This document shows, piece after piece, positions 37,201 through 50,298 of a stretch of 64,000 nt of DNA; positions within the stretch are counted from its first letter, which is position 1; every line of letters starts with the position of its first letter. The translations under genes and the position numbers were made by a program. The notes beneath the pieces were generated by a model. That model was given only the letters and a program-made list of their open reading frames with translations. It made no database searches and was not told the origin of the DNA. This DNA is from Perca fluviatilis (lineage: Eukaryota > Chordata > Actinopteri > Perciformes > Percidae): contig NC_053133.1 in NCBI RefSeq assembly GCF_010015445.1, positions 25,107,082-25,171,081 of the forward strand. The letters are read 5' to 3'.

Positions 37201-40200
37201 GTGATTGCAATAGACATACAATAAAATTAAAAAAAAAAAATGAATCGGTAGAGCTTGAATCACAATTCGAATATGAATCGATTTTTATGCACACCCCTAG
37301 TAAAATGTGTGAGTGGACAGCCGATATCCCTCTAATGTTTAGTTTTGAGGCAGCGGGCAGGAAGGATTTGGAAGGATTCAAACTTTGAGCCGTCGGGATA
37401 AAACGTGGCTCCAGAGGGACTTATCCACTACACCAGGGCTGCACAATGGATCGGCTTTTTTTTGTCCGTCATCGCGATATCAACAGGCGCAACGAACACA
37501 TCGCGAAAGGCTGCGGCATATAACGGAAGACACTCAAAGATTCTTTTGTTAGTTGAAAGAAAATATGGTTACACTTTACTTGAAGGTATCTACATAAGAG
37601 TGACATGACGCTGTCATGAACGTGTCATAAACATTATGAACAAGTCATAAACGGTTATGACATAACGCTTCTTTTAGGAAGTGTCATTCAGTTTTTGTCA
37701 GGACAAGTTAGGGTTAGGGTTAGGGTTAGGGTTCAGTGTCATGTGTTCATGACAGTGTCATGTCACTCTTAGGCCGGTTACACACTGGCTGCGTGGCGCG
37801 AGCGTGTCAGCTGCGTGGCGTGTCCGTTTATATTTCGGCTCCCATGTTAACCGGTTAGAGCTTACACACCGCCTGCGTGACACGCGCGTCTCAGGCGTGG
37901 CTCGAGCCGCGCCGAAAACGCGTGCCTGCTAGAAATAGAACCGACGCCTATTTTTCACGCGACACGCAAGCGTGTTGGAAGCGTTTCCAGGCAAAATACA
38001 ATAGAAAAAGATGTTTATATGTCGTTTAGACACAAATACATATTAATAAATGACATGTTGATGTTTGAAAGTCTCTAGGTTTTGATATAAATATAGATAT
38101 AAATGTAATAATTGATTTTCTAATATTGCACCTGTCAATACAGAACGAAATATTCTGGAGCCTATTTTGCCGTCAATACTGCCGACGTTGTCTTTGCTGT
38201 AATCAGATCAGAATATATTTATGTTTAACAAGGTATTTCATTTTATCAATGGGAAACATCCATGTGTCCAGACAAGGCTAGCAGCAGCAGCAGCGCCGCG
38301 TCAGACACGTTTCTGGTGTGTAAAGACAGAAAAATCCACGCAGCTGACACGCAACAGAAACGCCACGCAGGCAGTGTGTAACCGGCCTTATGTAGACCGT
38401 CAAGTAAAGGGTTACCGAAAATATTAGTAGAAAACTGCACTTTAAAATGTAAAGGTTATACATTTTTTAGTGCTGCCTTTTACATTCAATTAAATGTTCA
38501 AGTAATATTGTTAATACTGTTGGCGAGTAATATCGTTATTGCAATATTCAACAACGTTATTGCATATTTTTCTCATATCGTGCAGCCCTACACTACATCA
38601 ACCCTAATCTATACTTTATCTCGTATGACCACAACACAATTATTTACAACACATTGCAAAAAATGTATCCAAAATACACAACACTGACTTTTTTTTCCCC
38701 ATACAGCTACAGTAGACAGCACTTTAGTCTAAAATGCAAGGATTCTAAAGAAGACAATTAAAGATTAGAAATGAGGAGACAAAAAGAGTGAAAAATGCAG
38801 CCAGATGGTGAGAGCCAAGCACACAGCAGACAAACGTAATGATCTGCAGAGAAGTCTGGGATCAAGATTCCTACATTATACATTTTAAGAAATACTTTGT
38901 GTTCTATATGAACCAGGCGGATCATCATCTGGTCCCTGTCATCTCTTCCACAGGACTCTTGAGATGAAAGTCAGTCTTTACACTGACACAAGGCAGTGAA
39001 ATCAATGGGAATGTGAGTTTAGCACAATATTCAAGTGAGAACATTTTCCATTTTAATCTACAGTTTAATACTCGTTAAAACCTTCATGTTCATCTTTCTA
39101 TCCGTGTTTACAGACTAACAAGAGATAAATAGGAGCCACCAACATGTCTAAAAAGCTTTGGGTGACCTTTAAAGTTTTTATTCAGAGAACATTAGCTGAC
39201 CACTGACACTTTTGTAAATATTAAAAAGGTATATTTTGGATCTTTTGGAATGTGGTTGTATGAGCTACTTCTCCATAGTGGGTGCGTTAGCTACAATGGA
39301 TGGCGGTCGGCACGACAACAGTTTGGAGATGCAGGCAGGAGTACCGACACGGACGCTAAGCAATGTCCTGCTGTGGACGGGGGGGCCGCAGATATACACA
39401 TTTTAGTAGGGCTGCTCCCTCTGAGTCGATTAGTCGACTAATCGGTCGTTTTGGTCTTAGTCAACTTAGATTTCTTTAGTCGATTAGTCATGTTTGATGC
39501 TTTTTTCATGCTGAATGACTTATTTCCAAGAAACATACGAGCACATCTCTGGTAAACACAAGAATTAAGGGTTGACGTTTTACCTAACAGATATCACCGT
39601 GAAACCTACTTTGATTACTTTCATTAAGGCAATTTTTTTGTTGTATTACACGTTTTCTGAAATGTGTTTAAATATGCAAAGGAGGCATTATCTTATTCAA
39701 TATATGCATCCTTTTGCATGACTCTTTGCGGAGAAACTCAGATTTACAGATCTGTCGATTAAATCAACTAATCGATTAGTCGATACAATTGAATGAGAGT
39801 TAGTCGACTAAGACCTTCTTCAATCGAACACAGCCCTACATTTTAGACACCTAAAAACATCTATATCACTCTAAGTGTACTCTATATTTAGAATGTTTTC
39901 ACCGCTTCACCTTGCTGTCAGACGGCCCTTTACGACGGGGAACTGAAGCCGTTATATCTGCTCTCTTCTAAGCCACCAGACTCCTTCATTTTACCTCTCA
40001 GAACACGGGAGTTGCTGCTCTACCGCTGCCTCCATCAGTTAGTTTGATTGGGTCATTGCGTGACTGTGTTTAAAAGGGTTAGGAATGAACACAACTTACA
40101 AATAAACTAACCGATGGAGGCAGAGAGAGACTAGGAGTCCTGAGAGGTAAAATGACTGTTTTTGTCAAAGGAGTCTGGTGGCTTAGAAGAGAGCAGAGAT

Positions 40201-43200
40201 AACGGCTTCTAGTTACTTGAAGGTATCTACATCATTCAATTCAATTTTATTTATAGTATCAAATCATAACAGGAGTTACCTTAGGACACTTTACAGATAG
40301 AGTAGGTCTAGACCACACTCTATAATTTACAAAGACCCAACAATTCCAGTGATTCCCCCCCGAGAGCAAGCATAAATGCGACAGTGGCGAGGAAAAACTC
40401 CCTTTATGGGAAGAAACCTGGGACGGACCCAGGCTGTTGGTAGGCGATGTCTGACCCGGCGGGGTGTTGATAAGACACAAGCGTTTTGCAATATGCGTGC
40501 AATGTAAACATTATAAACGGTATAAAATTTTTTTTAAAGAAGTGCTGTAGTTTTATGTATCCAATTTATTTAGTATTAGAGCACTGCAGAATGTTTGGTT
40601 TTTGAAGCTTGAAAAGCTATGAATTAAATATCCTACATGGCTTTAATAGAACAATTTATTTGACGCATCGTGGACGCATCGTGACGCATCGAGATATCGA
40701 ATGGAATTGAATCGCTGACATGATAATCAGAATCAAATCAAATCGGGAGATCAGTGAAGATTCACACCTCTATTTATATCCACTTTTTTTTTTTCTACCG
40801 AAAATGATTAGCGCTGGTCAGGGGGGGGGTACTTGGCTTAAAGAAACAATTCAAAAGGGGTACATTATTGAAAAAACGTTTGAGAACCACTGACTTAAAC
40901 TGATGTTTTTTAGGTGTCTAAAATGTGTATGTGTATCTGCTGCCCCCTGTCCACAGCAGCACATTGCTTATTAGCGTCCGTGTCGGTACTCCTGCCTGCT
41001 TCTCCAAGCTGTTGCCGTGCCGACCGCCATCTACCGTAGCTAACACGCCGACTGTGGCGAAGTAGCTCATACAACCCCACTCCACGAGATCCAAACTATC
41101 CCTTTAACACGTCAGCACTGTGTTGTGTCTCCAGGTGTTTCCTCTTTGACAAACACTTGTTCTCACCTGTCCAACACAACAAGTGTTCTTAAAGGAACCA
41201 TCTAGAGAATCACTCATGACTCCAAAGTATGAAGAGAGATTGGATAACTCAAATCAGACAGACAGAATCAGAGACGGTTTCTAACCCTCCAGAAGTTCAT
41301 CAAAGTCATCGACAAAGAACTCCCGTAGCGGAGGTCTGCGAGGCTGCTTCAGTGTGTTCACGAGCTGCTGGATTTTAGCTGACACGCGACTGCTGACTGG
41401 AACACCTGTAAAAACCCCAGACACATACATTTTGGTTTTTGGCACCTTATTGATAATCTTTGTTGCTTATATTTTGTTTTTATTTGCACTCTTTATAATT
41501 TGCACTCTTTCCTACTCGTACTGCAACTGCTGCACAACAATTCCCCCTCGAGATAAATGAAGTTTTATCTTATCTTATCTTATACACACGGGGGGTGAGG
41601 ATATAATGTTTTAGGCTAATGTTTTAGAATAAGTGGAAAATAAAAAGTGGTGGCCTGGGTTGCTTGCAAGACAGTCCTTACTGTATTATCAATAACAACT
41701 CCTTCAAACTTCAAGTGTTAACGGCAAGTTTTTTTGAGATAGTGACTGCTGATAGATCGCTGGTTTAAATTTCTAGATGGCTTCTACAAAACACGGGAAA
41801 GAACTGAATGACAAACACTGTATTTCTTTAACGAGGCTTTCATGCTCTCGGCTGCTCTCGTGGAGCCGCTACAGGCTGCGGTCGTTCAGTTTTCTAACTG
41901 CATGAGCTGCATGATTGTGAAGCACGTTGATTAAGAACAGCTTTCTTTAAAAAAAAAAAGAAAAACACATGAAAAGGTAAAAAAACAAAACAAAGAAAAG
42001 TCCAATCTGTTCATCCAGGGGAGTGACATGAACAGACACAAAGTAATTGGTCAGTTCTCTACGGCGACGGTCCAATTTGAGCTCACCTCCTGATTAAGGA
42101 GATTCTAGTTTTGAGCCGACTTCAGTATTCTTTACTCAGAGGCTCCGGTTGGGAGGCAGGCTAAAAAGGTGCCACGGCGACTCTTACCATCGCCCGTCTC
42201 CATGCGCTCTGCGTTGCCGTACTTCTGCGTGTTCCTGGCAATGGTTCCCATATTGGCCATGTGGTGACGCTCGGTGTGGGAGTGGGGCGAGTCCGACGAG
42301 TAGCCCGTCACATCCGGGGGGGCCGAGTGATTCTCTGCAGGGAGACGAGGGAGGGAGGGAGGGAGGGAGGGAGGGAGGGAGGCAGGCAGGCAGGCAGATG
42401 GAGAGAGGTAAAGATGGTGACTAATGTGTGTGTCAAGCGCTTTTTTTTAATTATAGACACCTTAAACACGTTTTGATGTTTCGGTGTTAAGCTGGGTCAC
42501 ATCCCTGCAGCGAATCTACTCAATACAATACCTGTTTCCAAATAATACTTCATTTGTGTTCTTATACTCAAATAAAAGCACGTGTTATGATACAAAGTGT
42601 AACGCTTCGAAACAAAACCTGCTTTTCCAATCATCAATCAGGTGACATTTAAAGGTCCCATGACATGGTGCTCTTTGGATGCTTTCATATAGGCCTTAGT
42701 GGTCCCCTAATACTGTATCTGAAGTCTCTTTTATATAGACCTTAGTGGTCCCCTAATACTGTATCTGAAGTCTCTTTTATATAGACCTTAGTGGTCCCCT
42801 AATACTGTATCTGAAGTCTCTTTTATATAGACCTTAGTGGTCCCCTAATACTGTATCTGAAGTCTCTTTTATATAGACCTTAGTGGTCCCCTAATACTGT
42901 ATCTGAAGTCTCTCTTATATAGACCTTAGTGGTCCCCTAATACTGTATCTGAAGTCTCTTTTATATAGACCTTAGTGGTCCCCTAATACTGTATCTGAAG
43001 TCTCTTTATATAGACCTTAGTGGTCCCCTAATACTGTATCTGAAGTCTCTTTCCCAAAATTCAGCCTTGGTGTAGAATTACAGCCACTAGAGCCAGTCCC
43101 ACAATGAGCTTTCCTTAGTATGTGCCATTTCTGCTGTTCTATTAAGGAGGAGAGAGGGGGGGGGGCAAGGTGGAGGGTGGGGGTGTGGCCTTGACCAACT

Positions 43201-46200
43201 GCCACTTTGCTCGTTTGAAAGCCATGATGTCTCTCTCTCAGGGGTGGGTTAAATTATCTGGGCGGGTAAAGCAGAGAAAGGGGAGGTAACCTTGCTCCTT
43301 ATGACCTCATAAGGAGCAGATTCCTGATTGGCCCATCTGAGCTTTCATTTTCTCAAAGGCAGAGCAGGATACCCAGGGCTCGGTTTACACCTATCACCAT
43401 TTCTAGCCACTGGGGGACCATAGGCAGGCTGGGGGAACGCATATTAATGTTAAAATAACCTCATAAAGTGAAATTTTCATGCCATGGGACCTTTAAATTG
43501 ATTCTTTCAACACAAATATACAGAAATAAATCATTTTATCAGATGAAGAAGCTTGTCAATAACTATCCTAAAATCAATAGCACAGTGTAGTCAAACGTTG
43601 CTCTAATAAATCAAATGTATTATATAGCTATTCTTTCTTTTAGTTTATCAGTAGTTTCAGATCTTTTGTCTGACTTTGGCCTAAAATCAAAAACCAGAGG
43701 TCTGTTTTCCTGGAAATTTGACTACGGCTGTATTTATTGCAGCTGATATTTAAGTGTGGGACGTACCGTCTGACTCCAGCGGCGGTGGCCACAGCATGTC
43801 AGATCCAAACTCACAGGACCGTCGCAGAGATCCTCCGTTCTCTGCTACACTCAGAGCTCCCTTCCTCTTCAGGGACAGGTGGCCGATACCTGAACGCACA
43901 CACGCAGGTGTCAGTGTTTCCTCTATGTGGATTTTGTAGTGGCGGCCCGCCATGGCAAAATTTCTGCCGCCATGGTATGAGAAATAGGGCAGACGCACAA
44001 TTCGCGGTTGCTTTTTAAATGATCCTGCCGACATAATGCCCCCCCGTTGGCTGCCGCTCACATTGCAATTAAACAACAAGTAGAACTATTCAGAGGTTAT
44101 TGGGCCCGTCCAGTTTAACTCCACATCCTGATGTGTTCATGTAGTTTATCGTCGAAACGTTCGCTTTCTTCCGAGTCGACTATTAAACCAACAGCTCCAC
44201 CAAAAAACATCACCGCGGTGGGTCCGTTCTAAAGGCAATATCGATTTTTTTTTTAAATAAAAAATGTTTTTTAATATATATATTTTTTTATATGTTTAAA
44301 AATATTCATGTAAGACAGTGGTTCGTGTTTATGTTGTGTTTAAACCCCCTATCTCTAGACGGCTATGCTGAGACACACCACTAGTGTCCTTGCCTAGCAG
44401 TACCTAGCAGTGCCTAACAGTGCCTAAGTACCTATCAGTGCCTGACTTTTTGCTAGAAGCTAACAACGTAGCTATGGCTGAACTTTGGCCTACTTTAGCA
44501 TATACACATTAGCTCACTAAGAACCTGGGAACCACAATCCCAAACTGGCAGTTTGATTTTCTGTGTACTGAATTGTTTACCTAAAGTAAACTTCTTTGAC
44601 TTTTATGCACATCTTTTTTTAAATATTAGTTTTTCTAAAATTATACTTTAAAAAAAATCCCAATATATCGCCTTACGCACAGTATTGCAATATATAGCAA
44701 TATATTGAATCGTGACCCACGTATCGTGATATGTATCGTATCGCCAGATTCTTGCCAATACACAGCCCTAATTAAAACGGTAAGTGAGTCAGTGTAATAT
44801 AATACAAACTGGAAATGGTCGATAGATAGATAGATAGTCCTTTGGGTTTTGGTTTCCCTATGAAGAATTGTTGTTGTTCGGAGAGACCTGCCCCCACTGC
44901 TAAAAGAAATCCTAAAGGAAACACTGGGTGTGTGTTAGACTGTTTACACGCTGATGCAAAGGTAACATGAAAGTTTTAACAATTTGCTGCCCAAAATATA
45001 GTAACAAATGTATAGAAAGAAAAAGATCCAACTTTGACACTATAAAGTGGACACTCGGTTCCTTCCTGAGAGTCTTACCGTGGTGCGACTGCGACAGGTG
45101 GCTCTGCTGGTGGTGCAGCTGGCCCAGGTGTGTGTGTCCCAGGTGTGTGTGCGCCAGGTGCGAGATGTGCGTGTGCGCCAGCGAGTCGGCCAGCCGCCCG
45201 GCGTTGCCGCTGCCGCCGCTCTGCGTGGACGAGGACGAGGAGGAGGTGGAGCCCAGGTGGGCGGGGCCTAAGTGGGACGGGCGGCTCATCCAGTGCTCCA
45301 TGGCTGACATGTCGTCCCCTGGCCCGCCCCCCTCCTCCTCGGAGCCCGACGACGAGTCTGAGCACAGGGGCGACAGGCCTAGTGAGGGTCAGTATGCGTT
45401 ATCAGAAAACCTTCACACAACGTCAACACTAGAGCTGGAGCAATTCCACATGGTGCTGTACAATTCATGGTCTCAGAAAGAATTGCGATTAACAATATAA
45501 TTGTCTTTTTCAGTCAAATTTTTAAATATTTATTTATTACTTTTTTAAACGAATTAAACTTTTGAATGAAACAACGCCTCTTTATTATCATTAAGCATTT
45601 TTTCTAACTGCCCCCCCCGTCATTTCTGTTGCTATGAACATGTATAGTATAGCTATTAGCATAGCTTTAGCTCACCAGTCCGAACAATAATCACTTATAT
45701 GATTACAATCTGGCACATCTAAACAAAATCAACAATTACCATCAACAGGCAAACCCCTTAAGACCTTAGCTAATGTCAGCAATTAATTGCGGTTAAACAA
45801 AGAAACCTCTATTATGTAAAAAAAATTTATAAAAAATGAAATGTAATTATTGTTACAGGCCTAATCGACACAACATCAGCACATATCTGCACTATCAAAG
45901 TCTACGTTAACAGGAACAAAAATAAGCTGCTTTTAACATGAAAGGAACAATTTGACAATTTGGGAAATACACTCATTCTTTCAAGAGTTAGAGATAGAGC
46001 TGGGCAATATATCAATATTATATCGATATCGTGATAAGAGACTTGATATCGTCTTAGATTTTAGATATCGTAATATGGCATAATTTTTGTCTTTTCCTGG
46101 TTTTAAAGGCTACATTACAGTAAAGTGATGTCATTTTCTGAACTTACCAGACTGTTGTAACTGTTCTATTATTTGCTTTTACCCACTTAGTCATTATATC

Positions 46201-48287
46201 CACATTACTGATGATTATTTATCAAAAATCTCATTGTGTAAATATTTTGTGAGCGCACCAATAGTCAACACTACAATATTGTTGCGGTATCGATATCGAG
46301 GTATTTGGTCAAAAATATCGTGATATTTGATTTCCTCCATATCGCCCAGCCCTAGTTAGAGATGGGAATGTCGATACCGCTCTCATATCGGCACGTTAAA
46401 TGTGAAACCAGGAAAGAGTCCGGGGTGCATAGCTCTGTTTTTTGGTACTGTTTGATCAACCCAGATATATCAAAGTCCCTCGGCTGGCTGTAGCTTCCAC
46501 ATGTGAGCCTCTGAATGCTAAACAGATCTGAATTGGGCTTAATTGTCTCAATTCAGTAAAACAATAGTTCAAAGTCAAGCAGCAGACGATGACTCACCAC
46601 TTTTCATCACTGAAGATGTGTGATCTCTGAGACTGCCAGCTCTCAGAATGTCAATAATTAGTCAGCTCACATAGCACAAACTACAAGAACCAATTTAGTT
46701 GAAATTGGCTTCAAGCTGCATTTAAAAAAAAGAGACTGAATTTACTTCTTTGCATAAGAGTTAATCATCTGAACACAGAGGAGCAGGCACAGGGGAGGCC
46801 CAGCAAACATCCATGTGAGCACAAGTCTTACATTTAAGTAACATAAGAGGCAGATTCATTGTCCCACCAGGATTTTTCTACAACAGTCTGTGTTGTCAGA
46901 CGGTGTAAACAAGTCCAGGTACGTGTGGGCCTCTGGGGGGAGACGTCAGGTTCACTTAAGATTTTTCTCCAAAAGGTTAAAAGGCAAATTACTGTGATGA
47001 AAACGATTACATTTCCTTCATTAAAACTCAATCAACACCCAGAATTGCAGCATCAACTCTGATTATGTTCAATCCAATGAGCTCATATTTGAGGTAAAGG
47101 TCAACTCCATCCCATTTCAGCCAACTCCTCACAGTGACAGAACACATTCAAATAATAGTTCATAATAATCTGTGTTTTGCCAGTTTTTCATGGCAGGCCA
47201 CTTTTACGTTACAGCTGTCTGTTGTTTGTTTTAACTGTTAATCTGTCAGCGGGTTTGCATGCCTCATTAAATGTCTGTTTTAGCAGCTTTTTTTTGTGAA
47301 ATAAATGTGTTCCTCTAAAGAACCAGAGACACGGCATTACAACATAATCCTGTCTGGGCACAGGGCGGCCTCTCTGGGGTCACATTTTAGGCTTAGTGCC
47401 GAACCCGGTTCAGCTGAGATAACTAGTGTACGGGCGTGTGTGTGTGTGTGAGTCTTTCTCACTTTCCAAGCATTTTATAAATGCAAAGTCACAGGAAAAA
47501 TGATCAAACTCTCGGTCGCTTTTAATGGCATTAGTCTGAGAATTTAAATCAATTCTCTCTAAGAAATGTGCACGTCAATAAGTCAAAAATAAAATCACCT
47601 TCTTCTATCTCACTATCTCACTTCTCGACCAAGAAGATGGTTGTATTTGTGCAGCGTGTGCCGGTGTGTGTGTGTTTGTGTATGTGTCTGGTCACCTGGA
47701 GGCGTGTACGCGTCCATGGAGGTCTGCACCACCAGAGAACGTCTTTTGGACGGCATCGGCACCGCCACCTTCCTCTCCACGTGGCGCGCCAGCACGGCCT
47801 GCACCGCCTCGGTGTGGACGTCTGAGAGAGGGAGGGAGAGGGAGGAGGGGAGGATATATAGGGAGAGAGAGGGAGGGAGAGGAGGGAGAGGGAGAGAGAG
47901 GGAGAGGATAAAGAGAGATAGGAGAGGGAGGGAGGGAGAGAGGGAGAGAGGGAGAGGGAGGGAGGGAGGGATAGAGAGAGAGGAGAGAGAGAGAGAGATA
48001 GGGAGAGAGGAGGAGAGGAGAGAGAGAGAGGGAGGAGGGAAGAGAGAGAGAGAGAAGAGAGAGAGAGGGAGAGAGAGAGAAGGGAGAGAGAGGGAGGAGA
48101 GGAGAGAGGAGAGAGAGATAGAGAGAGAGAGGAAGAGAGAGAGAGATAAGGAGAGAGGGAGAGAGAGATAGGGAGAGGAGGGAGAGAGATAGGAGAGAGA
48201 AGGAGAATAGATAGGGAGAGAGATAGGAGAGAGAGGGAGAGAGAGAGAGAGGAAAAGAGAGAGAGAGAGATGGAGAGAGAGAGAGGG

Positions 48288-48324
<37 letters not shown>

Positions 48325-50298
48325 TAGAGAAAGAGATAGATTCTTTCTTTTTACAAACAAAGGAACCATGGAAAACTCCCCTGGAGTTTAAGTCCAGCAG
48401 ATTGGAGACAAATATCAGTTTGTGTAGTACTACATACTGTAGCTGAAGTCAAATATCAATTTGTGTAGTACTACATACTGTAGCTGAAGTCAAATATCAG
48501 TTTGTGTAGTACTACATACTGTAGCTAAGTCAAATATCAGTTTGTGTAGTACTACATACTGTAGCTGAAGTCAAATATCAATCTAATTAACTATTCATGG
48601 AGATGACTTACAGGAATGAAACATTTTTTAGCACCCTAACTTATGTATGACTACTCTAAGTGGCAGCTCAGCCCTGTTAACTGGCTCCAAACCAGCGATG
48701 CTTCTTTAATTTATAATTTAGTAACTGGATTTTAGTTTGTGGACTTTTGAATTAAATGTATTTTGAAGCACATGAACCCATGAGAGAGGACAATGTTGAC
48801 TTATTCAAGATAAGATATTGGTCAAGGACTACGGCTGAGAGTCCAGAGACTTAATAGGAGTCAGTTAATAGAGAGTCTTTGTGAAGTGTGAGAGAATAAA
48901 CATTTTGTATTTTGTATTTGCTTCCATATGGCTGATGAAAGTAAGACCTGAGTCTTTTGGAACGCCAAGATGTCCAACTCATGGGAAGCACAGGATGAAG
49001 AGTTTTTAGAACTTGAACCTGTAATTGGGACTAAAAGTCTCCGTCGAGTTGGACTCAAAAGTTCCCCAGCTTTATGAAAAAACTTTTTTTTTTGCTCGAG
49101 TACTCCTCTACATGACAAAGACATCCATCCAGATGCAATTTTACTGTTTTGTGTTTAGCAGTATGAATTAAACATCTACATAGTAGGGCTGAGCAATTAA
49201 TCCAAGTTTAATTGCGATATCGGCTCCTAACGATCACAAAAACAGATTATTTTGCACATTACGTTTTGCGAGTACACTTTTATTTTGTCTTGTGTTCCGA
49301 ATGGGAAAAAAAAAAAAGTTTGCTTATCGCTTATCAGTTCAATTTTCTAAGCACAAATGGACATTTGGAAAAACACAAAAATCGGTTAAAATATCAAATT
49401 TTTAATTTTTTTCCACCTTGACAAATAAAAAAATTGGATCTTTAACCTGTTTTTCCAATTTTTTGTTTTTATTCAGAGGATCAGAAATTTTGACAATTAC
49501 AAAATTACGTCTGGGCTCCAATTATTCAATACTGCCATGGTATTCTCTCCCTCGTTCCGCCTAGCTACGCCCCGCCCCCCCCACTCGAAACCATCAGTTG
49601 CAAGCACCTCTGACCCCAAAGTCTAGCAGTTATTTTTGGTCCATAAGCAGTTAATGACCTGCATATTCCGCAAAGTAGAGGAAGAGAACACCATTGCAGC
49701 ATTGAATAATTTTTTTTTTTTTTTGTAATAAAAAACTGAAAATTGGAAAAACAGGTTAAAGATCCAATTTTTTAATTTGTCATGGTGGAAAAAAAATTTA
49801 AAATTGAATATTTGAACCCATTTTTCTGCTTTTCCAAATGTCCGTTTGTGCTTAGAAAATTGAACTGATAAGCTTTACACGGACCGTTTTCACTGCTGAT
49901 TTGTTGAACTGTTTGACTTTTTTTTTAAGTTCAATAAATGAAACATCCTGCCAAAAGCCAAAGAGTAATCGTGTTAAATAATGGTGAGTATGATTTTATA
50001 CAATAACCGAGCAGCCCTACTACATAGTTACATTATTCAAACGTAAAGGAGGGAACATGTCTTGTCGTTGTATGGTAAATTTAGCAAATGTTGGTTGACG
50101 GCAGTGATTTTGCTGCCTGCGGCTGTCGTGCAGGTGTCAGGTGTACTCTCCGTACCTGATCGGTAGCGCTCGTCTCTGGTGCCGGAGGTTCGCCGCCGGT
50201 GGAAACGGGCAGCAGAGGGAGGGCCGAGTGGGGCCCGATGGGACATGGGCCCCTCCATACCTACAGAGGCAAGCAGGCAAGCAGGCGGACAGACACAC

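Larger units (their letters stand above)
36864..37299. mobile_element. hAT-like MITE (TAGGGGTGTACGATT), TSD GTAAAATG
   Basis: Ends TAGGGGTGTACG and CACACCCCTA, with perfect 8-bp duplications at 36856-36863 and 37300-37307. It has been invaded by an ATGT/AT microsatellite and a LINE 3' tail (GGGGATCAATAAAGTAACTATC). Confidence 0.92.
37567..38414. mobile_element. Second-level element, GGTTACACTTTACTTGAAGG termini
   Basis: Inverted ends GGTTACACTTTACTTGAAGG and AAGTAAAGGGTTACC; contains four TTAGGG units. Split by the third element. A short uninterrupted relative is at 59064-59208 and a fragment is at 40215. Confidence 0.82.
37434..38590. mobile_element. hAT-like element (CAGGGCTGCACAATGG...TCGTGCAGCCCTA), outermost of three nested elements
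   Basis: Flanked by CACTACAC (37426-37433) and CACTACAT (38591-38598), 7 of 8. Its own sequence is interrupted at about 37567 by a second element, which in turn holds a third (37774-38388). Family member without inserts: 53432-53817. Confidence 0.88.
39121..41106. repeat. Large inverted-end repeat block (GTTGTATGAGCTACTTCTCC family)
   Basis: 39226-39408 and 40917-41106 are inverted copies of the same roughly 180-bp sequence (GATGGCGGTCGGCAC, GGCAGGAGTACCGACAC). Between them lie a hAT element (39417-39838), a LINE tail (40228-40470) and a hAT fragment (40795-40893). The right end reads ATCCCTTTAA, so this may be one large TTAA element with nested insertions. Confidence 0.6.

Noticed and set aside
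37708..37731. Telomere remnant or chromosome fusion point
   Set aside because: The TTAGGG units are internal to a mobile element that has another copy at 59 kb; only four units are present.
43737..44079. 93- and 109-codon frames on both strands
   Set aside because: They are extensions of, or antisense to, dip2c exon 6 into intron sequence beyond the splice sites.
47641..48369. Open frames of 170-225 codons over the GA tract
   Set aside because: Low-complexity artefacts; exon 4 supplies the only genuine residues.
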